Of a stretch of DNA of 10,770 nucleotides, positions 1-6,227 are shown piece after piece; the first letter of the stretch is position 1; every line of letters starts with the position of its first letter. The translations under genes were made by a program, and so were the position numbers. Under the pieces are notes generated by a model. That model had not been told where the DNA came from and made no database searches. It saw nothing but the letters and a program-made list of their open reading frames with translations. Origin of the DNA: Modestobacter sp. Its GTDB lineage: Bacteria; Actinomycetota; Actinomycetes; Mycobacteriales; Geodermatophilaceae. The stretch is from assembly GCA_025966175.1 (NCBI GenBank), contig JAOPVN010000554.1, positions 1 to 10,770 of the forward strand, given 5' to 3'.

Positions 1-995
1 AAGCTCGCGGCCCGGCGGGCGGCCGCCGCGCCCAGCCGGGCACGCAGCTCCGGGTCGTCGGCGAGCCGGCGCAGCGCCGTGGCGAGCGCGGGAACGTCGC
101 CCGGCGGGACGACGAGACCCTCCTCGCCGTCGCGGGCCAGGTGCGGGAGGTTGCCCGCGGCGTAGCCGACCACCGGCAGCCCGAACGCCATGGCCTCGCC
201 GTAGACGGTGCCGTACGGCTCCCGCGAACTGGCCAGTGCGAAGGCATCCGCGGCGGCATAGAGCGCCGCGACCCCCTCGACCGGGAGCGGCCCGTGGACG
301 ACGACCCGCCCCGACAGGTCCGGTCGGGCCAGCCGGTCCCGCACCCGTGCGGCGTAGCCGGGCTCGGCATCCGGGTCCCCGACCAGGTGCAGCGTTCCCG
401 CGTCGTCCGGCAGCCGGCCCACCGCCTCGAGCAGGTCCAGCAGCCCCTTCCGCGCCACCCAGTTGCCGACCGACAGCAGCGCCGAACGCCGTCCGCGCCG
501 CAGGTCCCCGGGCGACGGGCCGGGGGAGGGGGCCACGTCCCGGCCGGGCGGGACGACACTCAGCCGCGCGCGGGGCAGCCCGCCGGCCTCGAGCTCGTCG
601 GCGAGCGCCGCACTGGCCGCCAGCAGCCGGGGGGTGGCGCGGTAGGCCCACCGGTCGAGCACCGCCTGCGTCGTCGTCCGCACGGACGCGTGGTCGATCC
701 CGCCGGGCGGCTGGTGGAGGATCGCGACCACCGGCGTGCGCGGCCGCCGGGCCGGCAGCCACGGCGCCACGTACCCCGCGGCGATGCTGTCCAGCAGGAC
801 CACGTCGGGGTGCTGCCTGGCCAGCCGCCGCAGCACCCACGGCCCGGCGGCGATCGGCAGCGGGAAGGGCGCGGCCGGCACCGGGACGAACCGGACCCGC
901 ACGCCGAACCGGGGCGCCAACGCGGCGATCCGCTGGTGGTAGAGGTAGCCGCCGGTGAGCGTCGCCGGGTCGCCGAGGGTGACCAGCGAGACCAT
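1..995 (-). CDS. GT4-family glycosyltransferase, partial (C-terminus outside window)
   Basis: Reading the minus strand from the ATG at 995-993 gives about 331 codons with no stop before the window edge, so only the extreme C-terminus is missing. The protein begins MVSLVTLGDPATLTGGYLYH, a typical GT-B N-terminal strand followed by a Gly-rich loop. The second Rossmann domain starts around residue 172 (LLSVGNWVARKGLLDLLEAV). The EX7E donor-binding motif is present around residues 259-267 (EPYGTVYGE), followed by AMAFGLPVVGY and the DGEEGLVVPPGD segment usual near the GT4 C-terminus. The enzyme should be a cytoplasmic retaining glycosyltransferase using a nucleotide sugar; the acceptor cannot be read from sequence. 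Its start is only 6 bases from the start of the divergent glycosyltransferase at 1002, and neither start has a well-placed Shine-Dalgarno. Family call is firm; specific role is unknown, with the pterin-type genes nearby as the only context. Confidence 0.9.
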   Translation of the reverse strand, partial: MVSLVTLGDPATLTGGYLYHQRIAALAPRFGVRVRFVPVPAAPFPLPIAAGPWVLRRLARQHPDVVLLDSIAAGYVAPWLPARRPRTPVVAILHQPPGGIDHASVRTTTQAVLDRWAYRATPRLLAASAALADELEAGGLPRARLSVVPPGRDVAPSPGPSPGDLRRGRRSALLSVGNWVARKGLLDLLEAVGRLPDDAGTLHLVGDPDAEPGYAARVRDRLARPDLSGRVVVHGPLPVEGVAALYAAADAFALASSREPYGTVYGEAMAFGLPVVGYAAGNLPHLARDGEEGLVVPPGDVPALATALRRLADDPELRARLGAAAARRAAS

Positions 996-1001
996 GAGGG
1001 C

Positions 1002-2114
1002 GTGCGCATCGTCCACGTCGCGCCGACGCCCTTCGGCGCCGGCGGCCTGCTGGGGGGCGGCGAGCGGTACCCCGTCGAGCTGGCCCGCGCGCTGGCCCGG
1101 CACGCCGACGTGGAGCTGGTGACCTTCCGACCCCGCCCCGGGACCGTCCGCGACCGGTCCGGCCTGCGCATCCGCGCGCTGCGCCCGGTCGGCCACGGCC
1201 GCAGGCACCCGGTGCACCCGCTCGCGCCGCAGCTGCCGTGGGCGCTGGCCGGCGCCGACGTCGTGCACACCCACCACACCCGGAGCGCACCGAGCCGGCT
1301 GGCGGCCGTGGCCGCGCGGGCCCGGGGCCAGCGGCTGGTCACCACCGATCACGGGCTCGGCGCAGGTGGCTGGCTCGGGCTGCTGCCTGCCCTGTTCGAC
1401 CGGTTCCTGACCGTGTCGCAGTTCTCCGCGTCGGTGCTCGGTGTTCCCGCCCACCGGACCAGGGTGGTCTATGGCGGGGCCGATGAGCAGCGGTTCGCGC
1501 CCGACCCGGACCGTCGCCGCGACGGCGTGCTCTTCGTCGGGCGGCTCACCCCGCACAAGGGGATCGACCGGCTGCTCCGCGCACTGCCCGCGGGCGCCCG
1601 GCTGACCGTGGCCGGCACCGGCGGGCACGACGCCCGACTGCCCGGGCGGGAGTACCCGCTCCTGCTGCGGGAGCTCGCCCGCGACCGCGACGTCGCGTTC
1701 CCCGGTGCGGTGCCCGACACCGACCTCCCCGCCCTGCACCGCGGTGCGGCGGTCTTCGTGCTGCCCACCGTGAAGGACGATTGCTACGGCCGGCACTTCG
1801 CCATCTCCGAGCTGCTGGGGCTCAGCGTGCTCGAGGCGATGGCCAGCGGGACCCCGGTGGTGGCCAGCCGGCTGGACGGACTCCCCGAGGTGGTCCGCGA
1901 CGGAGAGACGGGGTTCCTGGTGACGCCGGGGGACGTCGACGAGCTGCGGGACCGCCTCGCGCAGCTGCTCGGCGACCCCGCGCTGGCCGCCCGGATGGGA
2001 CGGCGCGGCCGTGAGCTGGTGCTCGAGCGGTTCACCTGGGAGGCCTGCGCGCAGCGGTGCCTGGCCGCGTACGAGGAGCTGCTGCGCCTCGCGAGTCACA
2101 CCGGCGCGGTGTAA
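1002..2114 (+). CDS. GT4-family glycosyltransferase
   Basis: A 370-residue GT-B glycosyltransferase. The frame is open far upstream, but homology-like sequence begins at the GTG at 1002 (VRIVHVAPTPFGAGG), and the upstream part is antisense to the neighbouring glycosyltransferase, so GTG 1002 is chosen. The N-terminal acceptor domain has the Gly-rich loop GAGGLLGGGERYPVELA (residues 12-28). The nucleotide-sugar domain begins near residue 176 (VLFVGRLTPHKGIDRLL). The EX7E motif lies at residues 270-278 (ELLGLSVLE), followed by AMASGTPVVASRLDGLPEVV and GETGFLVTPGD. No good Shine-Dalgarno is visible; GAGGG ends one base before the GTG, which suggests leaderless or weak initiation. The last 19 bases overlap, tail to tail, the end of the PTPS-like gene on the other strand. 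Probably cytoplasmic and retaining; donor and acceptor unknown. It shares little beyond the fold with the other two glycosyltransferases here. Confidence 0.92.
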   Translation: MRIVHVAPTPFGAGGLLGGGERYPVELARALARHADVELVTFRPRPGTVRDRSGLRIRALRPVGHGRRHPVHPLAPQLPWALAGADVVHTHHTRSAPSRLAAVAARARGQRLVTTDHGLGAGGWLGLLPALFDRFLTVSQFSASVLGVPAHRTRVVYGGADEQRFAPDPDRRRDGVLFVGRLTPHKGIDRLLRALPAGARLTVAGTGGHDARLPGREYPLLLRELARDRDVAFPGAVPDTDLPALHRGAAVFVLPTVKDDCYGRHFAISELLGLSVLEAMASGTPVVASRLDGLPEVVRDGETGFLVTPGDVDELRDRLAQLLGDPALAARMGRRGRELVLERFTWEACAQRCLAAYEELLRLASHTGAV

Positions 2115-2470
2115 CCGCCGAACGCCGTCGCCGACTCCCAGACGCGCACGGCCAGCGTCACGTCCGGCTGCCGGCCGAGCGCGCCGGCGAGCCGTCCGTG
2201 CACCCACCGCGCGAACACCTCGACGGTGATGGCTCCCGCGTCGTCCGGCAGGACCTGCTCCAGGTCGGCGTCCGCGACCTGCGCCGCGGCGTTCCGCAGT
2301 GCCTGGTCCAGCAGGTCCAGGTCGACCACCATGCCGCGCGCGTCGAGCTCGTCCCGGTGGACGACGACGTCGAGCCGGTAGTCGTGCGAGTGCCGCTCGC
2401 CCTCCGGTGGCGGCAGGCCCGGCATCACGTGGAAGGCCCGTACCTGCAGCGCTGTCCCGGTCTCGTACAT
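2096..2470 (-). CDS. 6-pyruvoyl-tetrahydropterin synthase / QueD-fold protein lacking the catalytic Cys
   Basis: A 124-residue protein of the length and pattern of PTPS/QueD (6-carboxytetrahydropterin synthase). His14 (AFHVMPG) and His27/His29 (RHSHDYRLDVVV) match the three zinc-binding histidines. The GMVVDLDLLDQAL segment (46-58) matches the family's conserved hydrophobic-Asp strand, TVEVFARWVHGRLA (82-95) matches the helix after the active site, and Glu112 (VRVWES) matches the Glu that grips the pterin ring. The protein contains no cysteine at all; Glu23-Gly-Glu-Arg precedes the HxH pair where E. coli QueD has its nucleophile Cys. The DHxxLN-type Asp/His segment is also absent (DLEQVL, 69-74). 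It lies 22 bases downstream of the dehydrogenase on the same strand, so they are probably cotranscribed. No Shine-Dalgarno is visible before the ATG at 2470, but no later start keeps His14. Fold is confident; reaction is not. Confidence 0.85.
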   Translation of the reverse strand: MYETGTALQVRAFHVMPGLPPPEGERHSHDYRLDVVVHRDELDARGMVVDLDLLDQALRNAAAQVADADLEQVLPDDAGAITVEVFARWVHGRLAGALGRQPDVTLAVRVWESATAFGGYTAPV

Positions 2471-2492
2471 GCGGCCATGGATAGCGCATCGG

Positions 2493-3473
2493 TCAGGCGT
2501 AGCGCAGGGCTGTGTGCACGACGCCCGGAGCCCGGCGGTCCAGCGCCTCGTAGGCCCGGGCTGCCTCGTCGAACGGGAACTCGGTCGTGGCCAGGGCCGC
2601 CAGTGGCAGGACGTCGAGCAGGGCGGCGGCGGCGGAGCGGCGGCGGGCGACGTCCCAGCGGCCGGCGAGCGCGGCCGGGATGGTCGACACCTGGCTGCTG
2701 CGGATGGTCAACCGGCGCCGGTGGAACGCACCGCCCAGCGGCAGCGGGACCTGCTGCCGGCCGTACCAGGATCCGACGAGGGCGGTGCCCTCGTGGGCCA
2801 GCAGGGGCAGCGCGGCCGCGAGGGCGGCCGGGGCACCGGACAGCTCGACGAGCAGTGGCACGCCCGCGGCCGGGAGCCGGGCCGGCAGCTCCTCCGGGGC
2901 GACCGCGGGGATGCCCAGCGAGCGCGCCAGTTCGCGACGCTCGGCCAGCGGATCGGCGGCCAGGACGTCGGCTCCGGCCCGCCGGAGCAGCAGGGCGGTG
3001 AGGATGCCGACCGCGCCGAGCCCGAGGACGACGACGGTCTCCTGCATCACCTGACCGGCGTCCAGGCTGACCTGCAACCCCGTCTCGACCAGCGGGAACA
3101 GCGTCGCTTCCCGGGACCCGATCCCGGCCGGCAGCGCCACGACGTCGGACTCGTCGACGACGAACCGGTCCTGGTGGGGATGGAAGGCGAACACGAGCGT
3201 CCCGGCCGGGATGCCGGTGGCGCGCTCGACCTCGCCGACACAGCTGTAGCCGTACGGGAACGGGTAGCCGAACGTGCCGCCGAGCGCGCCGAGTCGTTCG
3301 TCCAGCGGGAGGTCGGGGTCGACCAGTCCGCGGTAGCCGAGCAGCTCGGTGCCGGTGCTGATGCCCGAGTGCAGGGTCCGGACGAGCACCTGGCCGGGGC
3401 CGGGCTCCGGGACGTCGACGGGCGCCAGCTCCACCCGCCGCGGGGCCACGAACAGCAGTCGGCGGGCCTGCAC
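2493..3473 (-). CDS. Zinc-ligand-less medium-chain dehydrogenase/reductase (MDR)
   Basis: A 326-residue MDR-superfamily oxidoreductase starting at the GTG at 3473-3471 (VQARRLLFVAPRRVELAPVD). The frame stays open upstream, but a GGGAGG ribosome site lies 9 bases before this GTG and the family N-terminus begins here. The GroES-like domain includes HSGISTGTELLGYRG (35-49) and FPYGYSCVGEVE (72-83); the Rossmann domain has GLGAVG (151-156) with Asp174 at the end of the next strand, which favours NAD(H). Classical zinc alcohol dehydrogenases have Cys in the first segment and a GHE motif in the second; here they read STGTE and GYS, so the catalytic zinc site is missing. This pattern resembles BchC-like and related MDR members. 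It heads a two-gene unit with the PTPS-like gene and is divergent from the GTP cyclohydrolase II fusion, suggesting a redox step in the same pathway. Substrate unknown. Confidence 0.85.
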   Translation of the reverse strand: MQARRLLFVAPRRVELAPVDVPEPGPGQVLVRTLHSGISTGTELLGYRGLVDPDLPLDERLGALGGTFGYPFPYGYSCVGEVERATGIPAGTLVFAFHPHQDRFVVDESDVVALPAGIGSREATLFPLVETGLQVSLDAGQVMQETVVVLGLGAVGILTALLLRRAGADVLAADPLAERRELARSLGIPAVAPEELPARLPAAGVPLLVELSGAPAALAAALPLLAHEGTALVGSWYGRQQVPLPLGGAFHRRRLTIRSSQVSTIPAALAGRWDVARRRSAAAALLDVLPLAALATTEFPFDEAARAYEALDRRAPGVVHTALRYA

Positions 3474-3482
3474 GCCAGTTCG

Positions 3483-3488
3483 CCTCCC
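3483..3488 (-). promoter_or_regulatory. Shine-Dalgarno fixing the MDR start
   Basis: On the minus strand this reads GGGAGG, 9 bases before the GTG at 3473. It settles the start inside a frame that remains open for about 900 bases further upstream. Confidence 0.75.
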
Positions 3489-3521
3489 GGGGAACTCGAC
3501 CGCGTCTGTTCCGGCCGGGCG

Positions 3522-3531
3522 ACGGTAGCGT
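3522..3531. promoter_or_regulatory. Candidate back-to-back -10 elements in the divergent control region
   Basis: The only region between the divergent dehydrogenase and GTP cyclohydrolase II fusion is 3474-3569 (96 bases). ACGGTAGCGT in its middle gives TAGCGT on the plus strand (3526-3531) and TACCGT on the minus strand (3527-3522), both matching the actinobacterial TAnnnT -10 pattern. Plus-strand transcription would start near 3538, leaving a roughly 30-base leader. No convincing -35 box is seen on either strand, so this is tentative. Confidence 0.35.
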
Positions 3532-3555
3532 GCAGATCCCGGTGCACGCGCGAGC

Positions 3556-3561
3556 GAGGAG
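3556..3561 (+). promoter_or_regulatory. Shine-Dalgarno fixing the RibA-RibD fusion start
   Basis: GAGGAG sits 8 bases before the ATG at 3570. It selects this ATG although the frame is open for more than 1 kb upstream, where the sequence is antisense to the dehydrogenase. Confidence 0.8.
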
Positions 3562-3569
3562 TCGGGCCG

Positions 3570-4931
3570 ATGGGTGCTGCAGCGTCGCAGGGAGACCGCC
3601 GACCGCCCCGGGAAGTGGCCTCCGCACCCATCCCGACGCCGTACGGCGAGTTCCAGGCCCGAGCGTTCGACAGCCCGTCCGGGCACGTGCACCTCGCGCT
3701 GGTGGCCGGCGTGATCGGCGACGGCGGCTCGGTGCTCACCCGGCTGCACTCGGAGTGCCTCACCGGTGACGCACTGGGCTCGCTGCGCTGTGACTGCGGC
3801 GTCCAGTTGCGGTCGGCGCTGCGGACCGTCGCCGCCGAGGGCCGCGGCGTCGTGCTCTACCTCAACGGCCACGAGGGGCGCGGCATCGGCCTGATCGACA
3901 AGCTGCGGGCCTACGTCGAGCAGGACGCCGGCGCGGACACGGTCGACGCGAACCTGCGGCTCGGGCTGCACGCCGACCTGCGTGACTACGGCGACGCCGC
4001 GGCCGTGCTGCGGGCCCTCGGCGTCCGGTCGGTGCGGCTGCTGTCCAACAACCCGGCGAAGGCCGACGGGCTGGAGCACAACGGGATCGCGGTCGAGTCG
4101 TTGCGGGCGCTGAGCACCGCCGCACATCGGCGCAACCGGGCGTACCTGGAGACCAAGCAGGCGCGGTTCGGCCACCTGCGGCCGGCCGGCGCCGGGCTGG
4201 ACGAGCTGCCCGAGGCGTCGGTCGACGTCGGTGCCCTGCTCGGTCCGCTGCGGCCCCGCGCCGACCGGCCGGCCGTCGTCCTCAAGTACGCCCAGACGAT
4301 GGACGGGCGGATCGCGACGCACACCGGCGACGCCAAGTGGATCAGCGGCGAGCCCGAACGCCGGGTGGCGCACGCGATGCGGGCGGGCTGCGACGCCGTC
4401 CTCGTCGGGGCCCGCACGCTGCTGCAGGACGACCCGCAGCTGACGGTCCGGATGGTCCCCGGCGCGTCGCCGCTGCGCGTGGTGCTCGACTCCACCCTGC
4501 GCACGCCGCTCACCGCGAAGGTGCTGTCCGAGGACGCCGCGACGCTGCTCCTCTGCCGGCCCGACGCCGACCCGGCGCGTCGCCGGGCCCTCGCCGCCAC
4601 CGGGGTGATGGTCCGCGATGTGGGGGGCGGTCCCGGGGGGCTGCGGATCCCGGAGGTGCTGGGCCTGCTCCGCTCGCTGGGCATCACGTCCCTGCTCGTC
4701 GAGGGTGGCGGCCGGGTCATCACCTCGATCCTGCGGGCCGGTGCGGTCGACCGCGTGGTGGTCTCGGTGTCCCCGACCATCATCGGCGCCGGGGTGGACG
4801 CGGTCGGCCCGCTGGGGATCAGCCGGGTCTCCGAGGGGATCCGGCTGGTCAACCGGTCCGTGTACCTGGCCGGCGACGACGTCCTGATGGGCTTCGACGT
4901 GGAGCGCGCATCGGGCGTACCGAACCGGTAG
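3570..4931 (+). CDS. GTP cyclohydrolase II - RibD-type reductase fusion
   Basis: A 453-residue two-domain enzyme. Residues about 20-204 are GTP cyclohydrolase II: HSECLTGDALGSLRCDCG (60-77) supplies the zinc cysteines Cys63, Cys74 and Cys76, GHEGRGIGL (100-108) is the GTP-binding loop, and Tyr115 (LRAY) matches E. coli Tyr105, the residue retained in enzymes that release formate fully. Residues 205-232 are a linker. Residues about 233-445 form a dihydrofolate-reductase-like RibD reductase: LKYAQTMDGRIAT (238-250), AKWISG, DAVLVGARTLLQDDPQL (275-291) and VEGGGR (377-382). The expected activities are opening of GTP to 2,5-diamino-6-ribosylamino-pyrimidinone phosphate and reduction of its ribose to ribityl. 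Neither DHBP synthase (RibB) nor the RibD deaminase domain is present, so this is not the standard RibBA or RibDG arrangement. The dedicated partners nearby (PTPS-fold, dehydrogenase, glycosyltransferases) argue for a specialised pathway rather than housekeeping riboflavin synthesis. Confidence 0.93.
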   Translation: MGAAASQGDRRPPREVASAPIPTPYGEFQARAFDSPSGHVHLALVAGVIGDGGSVLTRLHSECLTGDALGSLRCDCGVQLRSALRTVAAEGRGVVLYLNGHEGRGIGLIDKLRAYVEQDAGADTVDANLRLGLHADLRDYGDAAAVLRALGVRSVRLLSNNPAKADGLEHNGIAVESLRALSTAAHRRNRAYLETKQARFGHLRPAGAGLDELPEASVDVGALLGPLRPRADRPAVVLKYAQTMDGRIATHTGDAKWISGEPERRVAHAMRAGCDAVLVGARTLLQDDPQLTVRMVPGASPLRVVLDSTLRTPLTAKVLSEDAATLLLCRPDADPARRRALAATGVMVRDVGGGPGGLRIPEVLGLLRSLGITSLLVEGGGRVITSILRAGAVDRVVVSVSPTIIGAGVDAVGPLGISRVSEGIRLVNRSVYLAGDDVLMGFDVERASGVPNR

Positions 4932-4935
4932 TCCC

Positions 4936-4973
4936 GGCCCTCTCCCGGGGTTGCCCCCGGGGCCGGGAGGGCC
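4936..4973 (+). promoter_or_regulatory. GC-rich two-part hairpin covering the next gene's ribosome site
   Basis: The outer arms GGCCCTC (4936-4942) and GAGGGCC (4967-4973) pair perfectly over 7 bp. The inner arms CCCGGGG (4944-4950) and CCCCGGG (4955-4961) pair over 7 bp with a TTGC loop. It begins 5 bases after the RibA-RibD stop codon. No T-run follows, so it could be a factor-assisted or weak terminator, but its right arm contains the GGGAGG (4965-4970) that would serve the ATG at 4977, so it could equally control translation of the downstream glycosyltransferase. Confidence 0.5.
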
Positions 4974-4976
4974 ATC

Positions 4977-6176
4977 ATGAGACGGACGGGCCCCAGCACC
5001 GGGCCTCCGCCGTCCCGGGGAGGCCCGGTGGAGCGTGCCGACCGCGGGTCATGGGCCCCGACCACCGGGGCCGCCCCTCCCGGGGCCGTGCTCCTGGTGA
5101 TCGACTCCCTCGACGGAGGCGGCGCCGAGCGCTACGTCGTGGACCTCGCGATCGCCCTCCGGGGCCGCGGATGGCCGGTCGAGGTCGCCTGCTCGACCGG
5201 GGGAGTGCGGGCCGGCGCGCTGACCGACGCCGGGATCCCGGTGTCGGTCCTCCTGGGTGGGCTGGTGAAGCGGCGGGTCAGCGGCGGGTACGGCCGGGCG
5301 CTGCGGCGGCTGGTCCGGGACCGTCGTCCGGCCGTCGTGCATGCGCACCTCTACGCCAGTGCGGCCGCCGCGGTCGTGGCGACCCGGGGGCTGTCCGTCC
5401 CGGTCGTCCTCACCGAGCACACGGAGGCGCCGTGGCGTGATCGCGCGGCCCGCGCGATCAGCCGCCGGGTCTACCAGCGTGTGGACCACGTCGTGGCGGT
5501 CTCGTCGGCCATCCGGGACACGCTCGTCGGCACGTACGGGGTGCCGTCCGGGCGGGTCGATCTGCTCCTCCCGGCCACCGCCGCCCCGGCCGCGGCTCCC
5601 CGCCGCGCGACCGGGGGCACGGCCGCGACGGTCGGGGTGGTGGGCCGGCTGGTGCCGGAGAAGGGCGTCGACGTCTTCCTCCGCGCGGTCGCCCTGGTGT
5701 CCGCCGCCGTCCCCGCCGCGCGGTTCGTCGTGGTCGGCGACGGGCCGCTCCGAGCCGCCCTGGAGGACCGGGCCGTGTCGCTGGGCCTGACCGGGGTCGT
5801 CACCTTCACCGGCTTCCGGCCCGACGCACCGCAGTTGATCGCCGGTCTCGACGTGCTGGTGGTGCCCTCCCGCTCGGACGGCTCACCGCTGGTCGTCTGC
5901 GAGGCCATGGCCGCCGGCATCCCGGTGGTCGCCAGCCGGGTCGGCGGCCTGCCGGACCTGGTGGCGCACGGTGACAGCGGTCTGCTGGTGCGGCCGGAGG
6001 ACCCCGCGGATCTCGCCCGTTCGCTGGTGCGCCTGCTGCGCGACCCCGCGGCGGCACAGGCTCTCGGCCGCCGGGGACGGCAGCTGGCGGAGGCGCGGTC
6101 GCACGCCCGGCTGGTGGACCGGATGACCGAGGTCTACGCCGCCGTGGCCCGGTCGGCCGTGCCCGCGCTGGCCTGA
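4977..6176 (+). CDS. GT4-family glycosyltransferase
   Basis: A glycosyltransferase of 399 residues if begun at ATG 4977, or 382 if begun at the in-frame GTG 5028. The ATG has GGGAGG 6 bases upstream; the GTG has GGGGAGG only 4 bases upstream. The first 34 residues are Pro/Gly/Arg-rich and lie before the GT-B fold, which starts at AVLLVIDSLDGGGAERYVVD (37-56), so either start is possible. Acceptor-domain landmarks are VVHAHLYAS (120-128) and LTEHTEAPWR (145-154). The donor domain begins near residue 217 (TVGVVGRLVPEKGVDVFLRA). The usual EX7E motif reads DGSPLVVCE (301-309), with Asp for the first Glu, a tolerated variant in GT4. It then continues AMAAGIPVVASRVGGLPDLV. It follows the RibA-RibD fusion on the same strand with a 45-base gap containing a strong hairpin. 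Cytoplasmic nucleotide-sugar-dependent transferase; acceptor unknown. Confidence 0.9.
   Translation: MRRTGPSTGPPPSRGGPVERADRGSWAPTTGAAPPGAVLLVIDSLDGGGAERYVVDLAIALRGRGWPVEVACSTGGVRAGALTDAGIPVSVLLGGLVKRRVSGGYGRALRRLVRDRRPAVVHAHLYASAAAAVVATRGLSVPVVLTEHTEAPWRDRAARAISRRVYQRVDHVVAVSSAIRDTLVGTYGVPSGRVDLLLPATAAPAAAPRRATGGTAATVGVVGRLVPEKGVDVFLRAVALVSAAVPAARFVVVGDGPLRAALEDRAVSLGLTGVVTFTGFRPDAPQLIAGLDVLVVPSRSDGSPLVVCEAMAAGIPVVASRVGGLPDLVAHGDSGLLVRPEDPADLARSLVRLLRDPAAAQALGRRGRQLAEARSHARLVDRMTEVYAAVARSAVPALA
5001..5026 (+). repeat. Second perfect inverted repeat near the glycosyltransferase start
   Basis: GGGCCTCC (5001-5008) and GGAGGCCC (5019-5026) form an 8-bp perfect stem with a 10-base loop. It overlaps GGGGAGG (5017-5023), the possible ribosome site of the alternative GTG start at 5028. 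If the gene starts at 4977 this is simply coding sequence; such stems are common at this GC content. Confidence 0.4.
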
Positions 6177-6227
6177 GGTCGCCCGGACCGCGCGCCGGGA
6201 AGGGGGCTGCGGACCCGGCGGCGCCGC

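Noticed and set aside
141..1001. Upstream extension of the plus-strand glycosyltransferase frame to 141.
   Set aside because: The extension is antisense to the partial glycosyltransferase at 1-995, and the family N-terminus starts exactly at GTG 1002.
2469..3569. Upstream extension of the RibA-reductase frame to 2469.
   Set aside because: It lies opposite the dehydrogenase, carries no domain, and a GAGGAG site selects ATG 3570.
3474..4373. Upstream extension of the dehydrogenase frame on the minus strand to 4373.
   Set aside because: It is antisense to the GTP cyclohydrolase II domain, and GGGAGG at 3483-3488 marks GTG 3473 as the start.
5054..5072. GGCCCCG / CGGGGCC stem within the third glycosyltransferase.
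   Set aside because: A 7-bp stem inside coding sequence of G/C-only composition; too likely by chance to annotate.
6182..6199. CCCGG / CCGGG inverted repeat after the third glycosyltransferase as a terminator.
   Set aside because: Only 5 bp with an 8-base loop and no T-run, which is expected by chance at this GC content.
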